The position numbers and the translations under genes were made by a program. A stretch of DNA of 64,000 nt from Congeria kusceri (lineage: Eukaryota; Mollusca; Bivalvia; Myida; Dreissenidae), in the NCBI GenBank assembly GCA_027627225.1, contig CM051028.1, forward strand, positions 13,447,201 to 13,511,200. The letters are read 5' to 3'. Below the pieces are notes generated by a model. That model searched no databases, was not told the DNA's origin, and saw nothing but the letters and a program-made list of their open reading frames with translations. This document shows positions 27,419-40,860 of this stretch, one piece after another (within the stretch, counting starts at the first letter, position 1; every line of letters starts with the position of its first letter).

Positions 27419-29082
27419 ATGACTGCTTAAGTATTGTATCTTTTTATGATATTATACACATAAAAGATCTTTTACCCGTCTACGGTGGCGTTTTAGTACA
27501 CGTAGTGTAAACAATCAAACGGGTTGAAATACGATTGTAGAACTGAACAATAACAGTTTTTTTCTACAGGTGTTGTTGAATTTGAATACCATTTGTGTTA
27601 TGCTGTAGTGCATATATAGCTCCGACACATTAACACGACTCTGACCTTTTTGAATATATATAACAAAAACCCGTTACGATGAATATATTAGTTTCCGTAC
27701 TAGAATTCACGAACGAAACCGTGTGTAAGTATAGGACATAATTCAAGCGCGTAATTTATGTAATTTATATTAAAAGAGTCCACATATGTCAGGTTAATGT
27801 GCCCGAGCTAAACAAAGAAAACGATATATGTTCTGGTTTCTACAAATTTGTTAACCAATGTAATGTCTCTCAATCTAAGAGAATATTCAGACATATTGCT
27901 AAATTGTGTCATAATGGTTTGCATTTACGTAATAAATATCTGACTAAATGCATTTAAAACACTATCCATATGCAGCGTATAGTATATATTTCTATGTATG
28001 TGTCTTAGCCTCAGTAATAACAAAGTATGTAAACTGCGGTGCTTTTGTATTTTCAATTTTTAATGATAAAAAAAATTCGAACGAAACAATAACAACATAT
28101 ATTTTATAGTTTATGAATTTCGTCATGTATCTGTCATACGTATAATTATTATGGCAATGTCTTAGATACATGTAAATGGTTGTACCTGGCGCACAATTGT
28201 CAAATTAACAATTTGTATATGTGAGTGTAGGGTTATATTCAATGCGTATTTTCTGAAATATAATACACACATACCTGCGTAAAATTGCAAGAGTAGAATA
28301 CAAAGACTTCCCAACATTTCATTATCTCCATAAAAACCGATTTTTGACAGACAAATGTTTTAATACCTATATTCGTTTAACAAAAAAGAATAGCGAACGT
28401 ATGTTACCGACACATTGTTACAAAGTGATTACAAATGCTTAAAGTATCCAACAGTATATGTATGTAATATGAAACTGCAATGCAGATTCAACGGGTTTAC
28501 GAGAGTGCAGTGGCACATTTTTATACACGATGTCATGTTACAGTAAATGAATAAAAAGGTGTTACAAGCGATATTGTCGATGATAACGAGCCAGTTTCGT
28601 ATTTATACCGGGGTAATTAGGGTGAGATAAGCCGTATACCTGAAAGAAATATCTGCATCAAAGCTTCGATCGTTTTGACACAACCTCCTATTTGGTTATA
28701 ATGGAACTGTTCATTATACAATCAGGCTTATCTTTGAAAATTATCAAGGTGTACAACAAATGACACGATAAGAATCAAAATCACCATTGCTGAAAACCAA
28801 TAATGAAATGATGTATATAAATCAATTTAGAAATATATGTTTACACATTTACTACTTGAACACATCAATTAATAACTCAGCGTAAACATCGTAATGGGAA
28901 TGTGACGTGCATTTGTGACAGAGATCCAATATTACTTAAAAAGAAGTGTAATGTTTTAAAAAATGACTATGTAATGTCTGCACCCTAAAGACTTAATCTT
29001 TTGTTTACATTTATATGTACGTGCATTATTAATATATCTGCAGAGGGCCAAGTATTAGGGCACCAGTAAATCTGTTTGAACT

Positions 29083-29260
29083 CCAAATGCTTTGCATTAA
29101 ACATTCCAAGGCGGTGACCCCAGTTTTATTCATATTTGTGTTTTGTGTCTCTTACGTGTTTTTGTATTGTGCTGTGTTGTTTTGCCAATCGGTTACTTGC
29201 CGTAAATAAAGGATATTGAGTTCTCTGCTGTGATGCAGCTGGAGTTTCACTTGGTTTATA
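29083..29260 (+). repeat. GCTGTGTTG repeat family, forward copy, unit 4
   Basis: Same element. It carries GGTGACCCC rather than GGTGACTCC, a variant shared with unit 5 only. Confidence 0.75.
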
Positions 29261-30652
29261 TTTAAATAGTCAACTGGATGATGTTGCGATGCTCATCGTG
29301 GCACGTGGCGGCAGAACTCTCTTTTTACTACATCTGCACAACTGCACGATGCACTATCGAGAACGAGTTTGAACTAAGGACAATAAGGCTGCCTCACGAG
29401 TGCACGAATAAAACCAGACATATGCCTAAATCGTACCACTTGCATGTAAGTGAAACGTTCTACAAACCCAAATAGTTCATTTAAACCCGAAACTTAAACG
29501 ATATTATTAGCAATATATGTACTATCCGAATAATTGCACTGTGTAGTTTAATTTTAATGCAATTATTGCTATGAAAACGACATTTTATTAGTAAATAAAA
29601 GTTTAAGACGTTCAGAGAATATATCAATTAAGCGTCACCTAAAGTTTCACTCTTTAATTGTGCGTATACAAAAACGCAACTGAATTGGCTAACCACCTAC
29701 TGATGCATCCAGTAGACATTGCAAATAGGTAAACAGATACTTTGTTTAGGCATTGAAGTGACACTGTTTGCACTCGAAATAAAAAGAAAATTGATTTTTC
29801 TGTGTTCAAAGGGCGGAAACCCGAAAGACGGTAAAATCACTTTATATTTTTAGACTTTACTTTACTTAAAACATATTTTATTTCCAAAATGAAGTACATG
29901 TACAAATGACATAAAAGACATAAATACATATACATGACCAGCCACGCAAATTTTCGTCCAAATGATATACTTGGACGAAATTGAGTTGTTAACATTTTCT
30001 TGTAGCTGAACATGTGTTGTATTGGATGGTATAGTTTATTTTGCTCATTGCGCACTTTATATGGTATTTTTCAGCTTAGTTTTAGGGTCACCATAACAAC
30101 AATTTTCGAGATTTTTCAACATTTATACATGTTTCACTTGTATAATTTACATTCAAATTTAACACTAACAGTTTGAATGTAGATGTAAATGTTTTTCATA
30201 TCATTTATGGAATCAGGCAAACACATTTCGGTAATAACTTATTCCTATAAATAGTGGATTTATGGTTGCTATGGCAACACATTCTGGCATACAATAATAA
30301 ACGTTCAATTTATTTCCATAAATTTACATTTTATCACACTGAACACAAAACAATAGATAACGTTTGAGAATTTTTCCTTAATTAGTTACGAATTATACTT
30401 ATATTTCACAATTAGAAGTTTTGAAATGCTTTCTAGAACTGTATGCAATAAGTATTATTGAACAATAAACGCAATAATGGGTCTCACTTTAACATGTTCA
30501 TTAACAATGATAACAGGGAAATGTTTAACTATATACTTACACATATGAAACAATAATACCTGTAATATAGTATTTATTACCCACAGTTATTTATAATGAT
30601 CTATATATAAACATCTATATATAAGCAGATGAATATAAATATAAATATAAGA

Positions 30653-30774
30653 TCTCGTTCCCACGACTTAATATGTCGTTACCACGACGTAATTATCTCG
30701 TTCCCACGACTTAATATGTCGTGGAAACAACATGATTATGTCGTTCCCACGAGATAACATCTCGTTCCCACGAG
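30653..30774. repeat. Palindromic TCGTTCCCACGA array, unit 4
   Basis: Same modules, with the spacer ATAACATC before the last one. Confidence 0.85.
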
Positions 30775-30788
30775 AAAAGATAAATAAA

Positions 30789-30895
30789 AACATGCACATG
30801 TCACATCTATGCTACTGTAATAAACATGCACATGTCACATCTATGCCACCGTACAAAAACAAAACATGCACATGTCACATCTATGTCACCGTACA
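30789..30895 (+). repeat. 34-bp triple repeat, unit 4
   Basis: Three 34-bp repeats. A short ACAAAA insertion separates the second and third. Confidence 0.82.
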
Positions 30896-33800
30896 AAACA
30901 CCAGCGTCGTTGTCAAAATGACAAAAAAAACAAAAACTGAAAAAAATATCAAAATTCATGTGTTATTATCAGTGGAAGTTTGATTGAATTGTTATTCGTA
31001 GGTAAAACATTGATACTTACAAGTATTTATTTCCGGATTAGAGAAGTAGCGCATTAATACACGTTTGCGAGTGTAAATGGATATTATAAAATGTTATCAA
31101 TGACATTATACAAAATTATTAATTTGTACTATGATGTAATGTAATGAAGAGCTAATGCATTGCAACGAATACCCAGTTGATTGGCTTTTTGCAACCGAAC
31201 AACAGAACAAAACAGAACAGAAATGTTCTTAGCGACTTAAAAAGTAAATCTTTAAAACAATTTCAATGCAAAAGTAAATACCATGTGGACTATATCTATA
31301 AATTTATCATTCTTAAATGTCGGTTAATACCTGACCTTATATCAGTAATGACAGTCAATATACATTCACATGATAGCACATTAATTTTCACGGCAACAAG
31401 TGTAATACAACCCATGTCCCCTATTTTTACGAGTATATTCTTAGTAAAACGACAACCGACAAACAATGCGCGCATCTAAATGATGAAATGGCCGAATTAT
31501 TTGTTTTATCAGGCTTAAGCGAATCAATATATTATTTACCGGGTGCAGTTTTCATTATGAATGACAAAACAGATTAAAAACATGGCGTATAAATATAACA
31601 CTATATTTTTATTGGGTGGCTTTTTGCATCTAGTAAAGCATAACGTCGTTACCATCATGTGACTATAGTGCTTATGTTAAGATAATTATAATCCAACAGA
31701 AAATATGTTATGCGTAAAAACAAATGTGATTTTAATATATAGTAATGTAATATGTACGTTACTGCGTGTAGCAAACTCCTCTTTTTTCAATACGTTAGAG
31801 CTTGTTCATAGCAACGCCAACATATAACAGTTAAGTTAAGATTTAGTGTAAATGTACAGGCTTATATACTGTAAGAACAACTGACATTATTCTTACTTAC
31901 AAACAAATTTCTGACAGCAAACAGAGAACAACAAATATGAATTTCTTTAGTAGTTTATATCAAAACAAAAACAGTTTACAATTGCATAGAACATCATTTG
32001 GCTCAGGTGTCCCACCATGATCCCAGTACTGACCAGATCGTAACCGTCTCTCTTGTCTAAAAGAACATCAACGAGTCAACTCCTATAGTCGCATTTAACA
32101 TTTGATAACTTCTTATTGGACTTTAATTTACAGAATCAGTTCATTCATGGAACGTCGGTTAAATGATGCCGGCTTGACAAGAAAGTATAACAATAATAAT
32201 TCAATTGAAAATGTATTTATCATGTGACACACATAGTTGGTAATTAAAGGGACAATGTCTTGCTGGACTTTATCTTGCTGGCTCTTATAAAACAACGAAT
32301 AAACTACTTTGAAACAAAATACATATTCTATACTAATAACGTTGTATCAATTTAGTTGCAATAAGGCAAAAGCCTGCATATAAACTATTCAATACATTCA
32401 ATAAAGTTTTTATAAACCAATTACTGGGATTATAATTACCTCGTACATATGTGGCGAACATGTAATAATGTTGTCGTTTTATATGAGCTCGACACCCGAT
32501 CACTGTATTGGATCATAATAGATGTTACCATAATTATGCATAATTTTCACATAATCTGCTTGATTTATTAAGTCATTTTTACATGGATGTCAACTGATAA
32601 CATGTTTACAAAGTTAACACACATGAGCAGCTGTTACAATTAATGTACCACATGACAATATACTTATCCTCAAGCTTAAATTACAAAGTTGCGAAATGAA
32701 AAGACATATTGTGGTACTTTATACATTTTCAACGGGAAATTTGAACCACTCACCACATGCAGGAAGTAATCCAGTTTGTTCCTGTTTAGTAACCTTTTGC
32801 ACAGATACGCGCATTTTTCTAGATAATTATAAATATACTACCATCCGCATTAATAATTTAATATACATTATCTTTTCGATAAACCTATACTGGCAATATA
32901 CCTGCTAAATAGATATTATAAATTAAACATATTTTAATAATTAATGGTTTAATTTGTTGCATTGAAAAACGAAAACAACTTAAACCACTTCATTTGAGCG
33001 AATCATGGATATAAGCAAATAATCATAATTTAACCAAAAGTGTACAAGGTTTCTATTCTGGGGGTTCCTCAAATTAAATTTGAATATTTTACATAGCTTT
33101 TGACCCCCGTTCAATAACATACATAGCATAGGTATTGACAATTTAGTCATTATAACGAAGAAACATGTAAACATTGTTATTTATGTATTTAAATGTCCGG
33201 CAGAATCACTATATGGTCAAAACCTGTCTTTAACGGAACCTGTAAGACCTGACATCCGACAATGTTTGTTAGTCCCGTTAGCATACAATACATGTATTTC
33301 TCACCGTTTTTATCTGACAGTCCTGGCTGAAGCTTTATATTTAGCATCTCACGAGTGGGTAAGCTTTTCAATGTTAACACAATCACCACCCTGTCCTTAA
33401 TAGGTATCTATATTATCTTACTAATGTGTGAAGTTTGATAAAGACAAGTTTGCAAAAACAGCACGGAGATGATGACAGAGACTTCAAAGCCAGATCAGAC
33501 TTGACGTATGGCAAAATTTTGAAAAAAATCAATAATTGTTTTCTGTACTGTAATGGGGATGATATACATTAATGAAGTCATTTCATTTAACACAGTCGAC
33601 GAACAAACAACCCACCAAAAGAAATACGTTTTAATACATTATTGAAAAAACAAAATGGAAATGTTATTTAATAAATATGCATCATTGTTTGTTATTAACG
33701 TTTATGTATACTAATATTATCAGAATCGCAATTGATTTGTTCCATATAATTTTATTATCACTCATTAGTTTGTAAATGAATGTTGTAACATTGATATCGA

Positions 33801-34995
33801 GTAATTGAATCAATACACATTTTGTGTATTTATTAAATAAAATATTAGTCAATTAATGTCATATAATGTTATTGTCACGTCATTATTGAACAATTTAATA
33901 TGTTTTTATGGAAACCTGTTCATCCAACACCCTGTCTTATCCGACATTTTCAATCGGAACCACTCAGTGTTGTTATTGAGAGGGTTCTCGGTACCATCTC
34001 ACAGAGTTTGCAATACTAAGTATAGTAATCACAGATGTGCGTCAGTGTAACGGTTTGAAGAACGTGGTACATTCCGTAATTCAACATTCACGAACAAAAG
34101 TGTACGGACCTGCCCACAAGTGTATGGAAAGAATCCAAACCTGTTTCAACATTTCAATAATTCAAAGTTAAACACTAAACTATTAAGTAATTAAAACATT
34201 TATCACAAACTAATTGATTGGACCAAAATCCTTTCGCGCAATATGTTCAATTTCAACCATTAAATAAGTGCTGTTCATTTTGCAAAACAGTACTATTTCT
34301 GTTACATCCAGGAATTCATGTTAATTAGACTAGATGAATTATTCTGAGAAATAAAAAACTCATTTATCGTATTTTATATTTTATATGCACGCATCGTGTT
34401 GCAGCGTCTCTATCACTCATGTCGTTGAGAAGATATTGATGTCAAATAATAGTCACCTTCCAGCGTATATTATATTTCTTTTTCTGTGCGCTTAGCTTCT
34501 AATCCAAATGGAGTACCGGATACTTTAACAATACTGATCCGATCAAAACACAATTGCAAAACACATGCAACGACTGTATTCACTCTCCCAATGATCGTAA
34601 TAAAGTACTGAGATACTGTAGTTGGTTGGCAGTAATTAAAATAATCAATTAATAAAAGACCATGAAAGTTGCTTTGCTTATTCCAATGTTGTTAATTTAA
34701 CAAACTGTCGTTAAAGGGACCAATTCGCAAATATACAGTACCAAAATGTATTTGCAGACTATAGAAATAACAATATATTGTATTAAAAGCGATTTAACAT
34801 GACTGACAATGACATCGATTAGAAACCATTATTTGAACGTGTCGTTAATGAAAAATCATCATTTGAAATGGATAAACGCGTAAAGCGTTTGTAACGCGAA
34901 TTGGAGAAATATTCCTGTACTTTCCGTTGACAAAAACACGTTATAAAAACACGTCTATCTCTTACTTTCAGTAAACACATGTAATCGTCTGCCTT

Positions 34996-35053
34996 GTTAG
35001 CGTCACAGACTTTAGATCTTGAGGTCGTAGGTTCGAGCCCCGCTTGAAGTACC
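34996..35053 (+). other. tRNA-like segment of unit 5
   Basis: Same segment, with GGTTCGAGCC followed by CCGCTTGAAG. Read on the minus strand it gives an AGLEPTTSRSK-like peptide, a kind of translation I associate with mobile repeats rather than genes. Confidence 0.45.
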
Positions 35054-35472
35054 ATTTGCATTGTTTTTTTTCATATAATATATAGGTTATTTAGGCTAAA
35101 TGCTTTAGTTTTTGCAGGTAGAACATTTAATGATATTTTTCAAAATTCGAACCTCTGTGAACAAGTCTCTTTAATTCTACAATGATGAATCCAAAGGCAA
35201 AACTAAAATCATGAGAGAAAAGCCGAATGTGGCACATATTTTATAATTTCCTTCGAAACAGGACAATTATACGACATTTTATAGAATTAACAAGATGGAT
35301 ACTGTCTGATTGCAGTACGTGTTACTATTAATTGATTTCATTTCGACCTCGTTCTGCTATTTTCTTAATTGTTTTATTAATTATAAAAACTAATTTGAAT
35401 GTCATTTAAGTAAACACGCCCAGAACTGAACACGTAATGTTTATAGCATGAGTTTGTAATAAATATTTTCTT

Positions 35473-35754
35473 GGATCTCGGTTAAACGGCTTTAACACAA
35501 ACTGTGCATTGTTTGTGTTTTCCTGGAAACGGGTGGAGTTCATTTGTCAATGTGCGATAATTCTAGTGTGGAAACCCAATGAAATGTTAGAAACAACTGT
35601 GACGAGTCCTCGAGGATCTCGGTTAAACGACTTTAACACAAACTGTGCCTTGTTTGTGTTTTCCTGGAAACGGGTGGAGTTTATTTGTCAATGTGCGATC
35701 ATCCTAGTGTGGAAACCCAATGAAATGTTAGAAACAACTGCGACGAGTCCTCTC
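35473..35754 (+). repeat. 141-bp tandem duplication in unit 5
   Basis: Copies start at 35,473 and 35,614, again 141 bp apart. The long open frame running from here to about 35,991 passes into the inverted repeat-family copy, so it is a composite of repeats. Confidence 0.85.
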
Positions 35755-35792
35755 ATGTATCAAATATATCAATATGTGATAAATGAAACCCC

Positions 35793-35954
35793 AGAATCAT
35801 CAGCAGGTGAGAAACCCTTACTAACGTCCTTTGGTCTATATGTAATTCCTGTGGCCAATTGGCAATTCAACACAGTACAATACGCAAAACACAACACAAA
35901 ATATAGAATGATTAAAACTGGGGTCACCTTGGAGCGGTCAATGCAAAGCAATGG
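35793..35954 (-). repeat. Inverted family copy, unit 5 (complete)
   Basis: Complete inverted copy like that of unit 2, with about 12 extra bases (AAACCCTTACTA region). Deleted units 3 and 4 are thus flanked by undeleted units 2 and 5. Confidence 0.72.
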
Positions 35955-36217
35955 GGGGGGGGAGGGGGTAAACCGACTCACAAGTTTTTAATAAATTAAT
36001 ATGTATAAATATATATTACGAGCAAAAGACCAACGCTCAATTAAATATATACGACTAAGTGCACACAGAAGCAAAAATAAACGACCATCATAAACATGTT
36101 GAATTACATTGCAAAATTAATTTGCACCATTTCATTTATTATTTCTTGAATACCTTATAATTCGTTTCTAATGTGCATATTTTGGAAGACTAGGTATGAA
36201 ACAGTAATATAATTATA

Positions 36218-36389
36218 CATGATTATGATTATGATGATTATTATGATGATGATGATGAGTATAATGATGATGATGATAATGATGATGATGATGATTATTA
36301 TTATTATTTTTATTATCATCATTATTATTATCATTATTATTATTATGGTTATTATCATGATTATTATAATAGTTATTATTATTATAAGT
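36218..36389. repeat. GAT/TTA microsatellite, unit 5
   Basis: Shorter version of the GAT/TTA repeat. Met/Ile-rich frames on both strands are by-products. Confidence 0.92.
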
Positions 36390-38050
36390 ATGACTGCTAA
36401 AGTATTGTATCTATTTCATAATATAATACACATAAAAGATCTTTTACCCGTCTACGGTGGCGTTTTAGTACACGTAGTGTAAACAATCAACCGGGTTGAA
36501 ATACGATTGTAGAACTGAACATAACAGTTTTTTTTTCTACAGATGTTGAATTTGAATACCATTTGTATTATGTTGTAGTGCATATATAGCTCGGACACTT
36601 TAATACGACTCGGACCTATTTGAATATATATAAAAAAAACCCGTTACGATGAATATATTAGTTTCCGTACTAGAATTCACGAACGAAACCGTGTGTAAAT
36701 ATAGGACATTATTCAAGCGCGTAATTTATGTAATTTATATCAAAAGAGTTCACATATGTCAGGTTAATGTGCCCGAGCTAAACAACGAAAACGATATATG
36801 CTCTGGTTTCTACAAATGTGTTAACCAATGTAATGTCTCTCAATCTAAGTGATTATTTAGACATATTGCTAAATTTTGTCATAATGGTTTGCATTTACGT
36901 AATAAATATCTGACTAAATGTATTTAAAACACTATCCATTTGCAGCGTATAGTATATATTTCTATGTATGTGTCTTAGCCTCAGTAATAAAAAAGTATGT
37001 AAACTGCGGTGCTTTTGTATTTTCATTTTGAATGAAAAAAAATATTCGAACGAAACAATAACAACATATATTTGATAGTTTATGATTTTGTCATGTATCT
37101 GTCAGACGTATAATTTTTATGGCAATGTCTTAGATACATGTAAATGGTTGTACCTGGCGCACAATTGTCAAATTAACAATTTGTATATGTGAGTGTAGGG
37201 TTATATTCAATGCGTATTTTCATAAATATAATACACACATACCTGCGTAAAATTGCAAGAGTAGAATACAAAAACTTCCAAACATTTCACTATCTCCCTA
37301 AAAACCGATTTTTGACAGACAAATGTGTTAATACCTATATTCGTTTAACAAAAAAGAATAGCGAACGTATGTTACCGAAACATTGTTACAAAGTGATTAC
37401 AAATGCTTAAAGTATCCAACAGTATATGTATGTAATATGAAACTGCAATGCAGATTCAACGGGTTTACGAGAGTGCAGTGGCACATTTTTATACACGATG
37501 TCATGTTACAGTAAATGAATAAAAAGGTGTTACAAGCGATATTGTCGATGATAACGAGCCAGTTTCGTATTTATACCGGGGTAATTAGGGTGCGATAAGC
37601 CGTATATCTGAAAGAAATATCTGCATCAAAGCTTCGATCGTTTTGACACAACCTCCTATTTGGTTATAATGGAACTGTTCATTATACAATCAGGCTTATC
37701 TTTGAAAATTATCAAGGTGTACAACAAATGACACGATAAGAATCAAAATCACCATTGCTGAAAACCAATAATGAAATGATGTATATAAATCAATTTAGAA
37801 ATATATGTTTATGCATTTACTACTTGAACACATCAATTAATAACTCAGCGTAAACATCGTAATGGGAATGTGACGTGCATTTGTGACAGAGATCCAATAT
37901 TACTTAAAAAGAAGTGTAATGTTTTAAAAAATGACTATGTAATGTCTGCACCCTAAAGACTTAATCTTTTGTTTACATTTATATGTACGTGCATTATTAA
38001 TATATCTGCAGAGGGCCAAGTATTAGGGCACCAGTAAATCTGTTTGAACT

Positions 38051-38227
38051 CCAAATGCTTTGCATTAACCATTCCAAGGCGGTGACCCCAGTTTTATTCA
38101 TATTTGTGTTTTGTGTCTCTTACGTGTTTATGTATTGTGCTGTGTTGTTTTGCCAATTGGTTACTTGCCGTAAATAAAGGATATTGAGTTCTCTGCTGTG
38201 ATGCAGCTGGAGTTTCACTTGGTTTAT
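38051..38227 (+). repeat. GCTGTGTTG repeat family, forward copy, unit 5
   Basis: Same element. It shares the GGTGACCCC variant with unit 4. Confidence 0.75.
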
Positions 38228-39057
38228 ATTTAAATAGTCAACTGGATGATGTTGCGATGCTCATCGTGGCACGTGGCGGCAGAACTCTCTTTTTACTACA
38301 TCTGCACAACTGCACGATGCACTATCGAGAACGAGTTTGAACTAAGGACAATAAGGCTGCCTCACGAGTGCACGAATAAAACCAGACATATGCCTAAATC
38401 GTACCACTTGCATGTAAGTGAAACGTTCTACAAACTCAAATAGTTCATTTAAACCCGAAACTTAAAGGATATTATTAGCAATATATGTACTATCCGAATA
38501 ATTGCACTGTGTAGTTTAATTTTAATGCAATTATTGCTATGAAAACGACATTTTATTAGTAAATAAAAGTTTAAGACGTTCAGAGAATATATCAATTAAG
38601 CGTCACCTAAAGTTTCACTCTTTAATTGTGCGTATACAAAAACGCAACTGAATTGGCTAACCACCTACTGATGCATCCAGTAGACATTGCAAATAGGTAA
38701 ACAGATACTTTGTTTAGGCATTGAAGTGACACTGTTTGCACTCGAAATAAAAAGAAAATTGATTTTTCTGTGTTCAAAGGGCGGAAACCCGAAAGACGGT
38801 AAAATCATTTTATATTTTTAGACTTTACTTTACTTAAAACATATTTTATTTCCAAAATGAAGTACATGTACAAATGACATAAAAGACCAGCCACGCAAAT
38901 TTTCGTCCAAATGATAAATTGAGTTTTTAACATTTTCTTGTAGCTGAACATGTGTAGTGTTGGATGGTATAGTTTATTTTGCTCATTGAGCACTTTATAT
39001 GGTATTTTTCAGCTTAGTTTTAGGGTCACCATAACAACAATTTTCGAGATTTTTCAA

Positions 39058-39475
39058 CTAGCACAACATCTATTGCTACTACCATTTCTACTACTGCTTC
39101 TAGCCCAACATCTATTACTACTACCATTTCTACTACTGCTACTAGCACAACATCTATTATTACTACCATTTCTACTACTACTACTAGCACAACATCTATT
39201 ACTACTACCATTTCTACTACTGCTACTAGCACAACATCTATTACTACTACCATTTCTACTACTACTACAAGGACAACATCTATTGCTACTACCATTTCTA
39301 CTACTACTACTAGCACAACATCTATTACTTACTACCATTTCGACTACTACTACCAGGACAACATCTATTACTACTACCATTTCTACTACTACTACTAGCA
39401 CAACATCTATTACTACTACCATTTCTACTACTACTACTAGCACAACATATATTACTACTACCATTTCTAATACTA
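39058..39475. repeat. 42-bp minisatellite of ACT type
   Basis: About ten copies of a 42-bp unit (TAGCACAACATCTATT followed by ACTACTACCATTTCTACTAC) abut the end of macrosatellite unit 5. The period is 14 codons, so three frames on each strand stay open and give peptides with a 14-residue period (AQHLLLLPFLLLLL). No start context, signal peptide or composition beyond the repeat supports a gene. Confidence 0.9.
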
Positions 39476-39882
39476 CTACTACTACTACTAATACAAACAC
39501 TAACAACACGAACAGTGTTTATCCTCCGAGTACATCTTACAGTAACACTGCCACTTCCACTTCTCCTGCGAACTAAAAGCGCTAACACCGCAAATATTAG
39601 TACTCCTCCCACTACTACTTACATTATCACCACCACTACTTCTCCTCTGACTACTAATACCACTTACAGCACCACATCTACTACTCCTACGACAACTACT
39701 AACACTACCACCACCACCACTTCTACTTCTCAGACAATTATTAAAACTCCTTCCACCACAACAACTTTCTTCTTCGACCATTACTAATACTACCGCCACA
39801 GACACTTCTACTTATCCGACTACTTATAACAATAACATCTACAACAACAACAACTACTACTACTATAACTAATAATACTACC

Positions 39883-39970
<88 letters not shown>

Positions 39971-40004
39971 TTACTACTACTACTGCTACTACTACTACTA
40001 CTAT

Positions 40005-40098
<94 letters not shown>

Positions 40099-40134
40099 GC
40101 TACTACATTCTACAATACAACAACAACAACGCAC
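39476..40134. repeat. ACT trinucleotide DNA with pure (TAC)n and (GCT)n runs
   Basis: Imperfect ACT triplets lead into a nine-fold GCT run near 39,888-39,914 and then a long run of nearly pure TAC triplets to about 40,100. The poly-Ser frame on the minus strand follows directly from these triplets. Confidence 0.92.
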
Positions 40135-40330
40135 GTTATATTTAAAATGCTTTTACTGCCACTACTACTAAAACGGACACTGTTCATGCTGTCGATATAG
40201 TGTATAAAATATATAGCCAATATCAGTTATATATTTGAATGTCTGGTTCTATAAGATTAAAGAAAAAGCAAACCGACATTAACAATTACAATCTGTTTGC
40301 CATATATGTTACAGTACTACTTCTACTACA
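40135..40330. other. Non-repetitive island inside the ACT region
   Basis: Ordinary A+T-rich sequence interrupts the triplets. Its 3' part (CGACATTAACAATTACAATC and TTACAGTACTACTTCTAC) resembles the island at 43,130-43,270, so both may belong to one older duplicated unit. No gene is seen. Confidence 0.6.
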
Positions 40331-40536
40331 ACTTCTACCTCTACTGCTACTACTTTACCACAACAACAATGACTTCTACTAGCAATAGTGTAACGAAACA
40401 ACTTCTACTACTGCATCCGCTACTGCGACTATTCCTTATTAAACTACTACTGCTGCTGCTACTGCTGCTGCTGCTGCTGCTACTACTTCTATTACTACTG
40501 CTGCTACTACTACTGCTACTACTACTACTACTACTG

Positions 40537-40575
<39 letters not shown>

Positions 40576-40615
40576 CTACTCCTACTCCTACTACTGGATT
40601 CGACTTTACAAGGAA
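40331..40615. repeat. ACT/CTG trinucleotide run
   Basis: Mixed CTG and ACT triplets end in CCTACTCCTACTCCTACTAC. The poly-Leu frame on the plus strand is a by-product. Confidence 0.9.
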
Positions 40616-40774
40616 CACAACAACACTAGTAGCAGTAGTAGGAGCAGTATTAGTTGTAGTAGTAGTAGTAGTATTTGTTGTTGTTGTTGTTGTTATTTTG
40701 CACTTGTTATTTTTGTTTCTAAGCTTGTAATTATCTAAGCCAATAGTAGTACTGGAAATAGTTCTATTATTATT

Positions 40775-40812
<38 letters not shown>

Positions 40813-40860
40813 TATTATTATTATTATTATCAATTACAGCTTCAACAGTGTTCACAATAA
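40616..40860. repeat. Strand-switched AGT/TTG/CAT/ATT repeats
   Basis: The triplet on the plus strand changes abruptly from ACT to its complement AGT (TAGTAGCAGTAGTAGGAGCAG), followed by TTG repeats near 40,676-40,692. A CAT run then leads into ATT at about 40,775-40,830. Together with the preceding ACT run this makes a large potential hairpin. Confidence 0.8.

Larger units (their letters stand above)
25081..34014. repeat. Macrosatellite unit 4 (8,934 bp)
   Basis: Fourth direct copy. It has two in-frame copies of the 141-bp segment. The inverted repeat-family copy is reduced by the same deletion as in unit 3. The stretch around 28,440-29,830 shares a set of diagnostic variants with unit 5 that units 1-3 lack. 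Confidence 0.92.
34015..39057. repeat. Macrosatellite unit 5 (truncated at the array edge)
   Basis: Fifth direct copy. It stops at 39,057, after CGAGATTTTTCAAC, where ACT-type minisatellite DNA takes over. In the other units this point continues as ATTTATACATGTTTCAC. The unit has a private insertion of about 40 bp near 34,355 and lacks about 25 bp near 38,887. It retains the complete inverted repeat-family copy seen also in unit 2. Confidence 0.9.

Noticed and set aside
29278..29475. 65-residue ATG frame MMLRCSSWHVAAELSFYY in units 4 and 5
   Set aside because: In units 1-3 the same region has indels or stops (for example the CATGCCTAAATCG variant in unit 1). It lies just after a dispersed repeat.
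38950..39576. 208-residue frame with AQHLLLLPFLLLLL repeats
   Set aside because: It is the translation of a 42-bp minisatellite. Any period divisible by three keeps frames open on both strands, and several overlapping frames are equally long.
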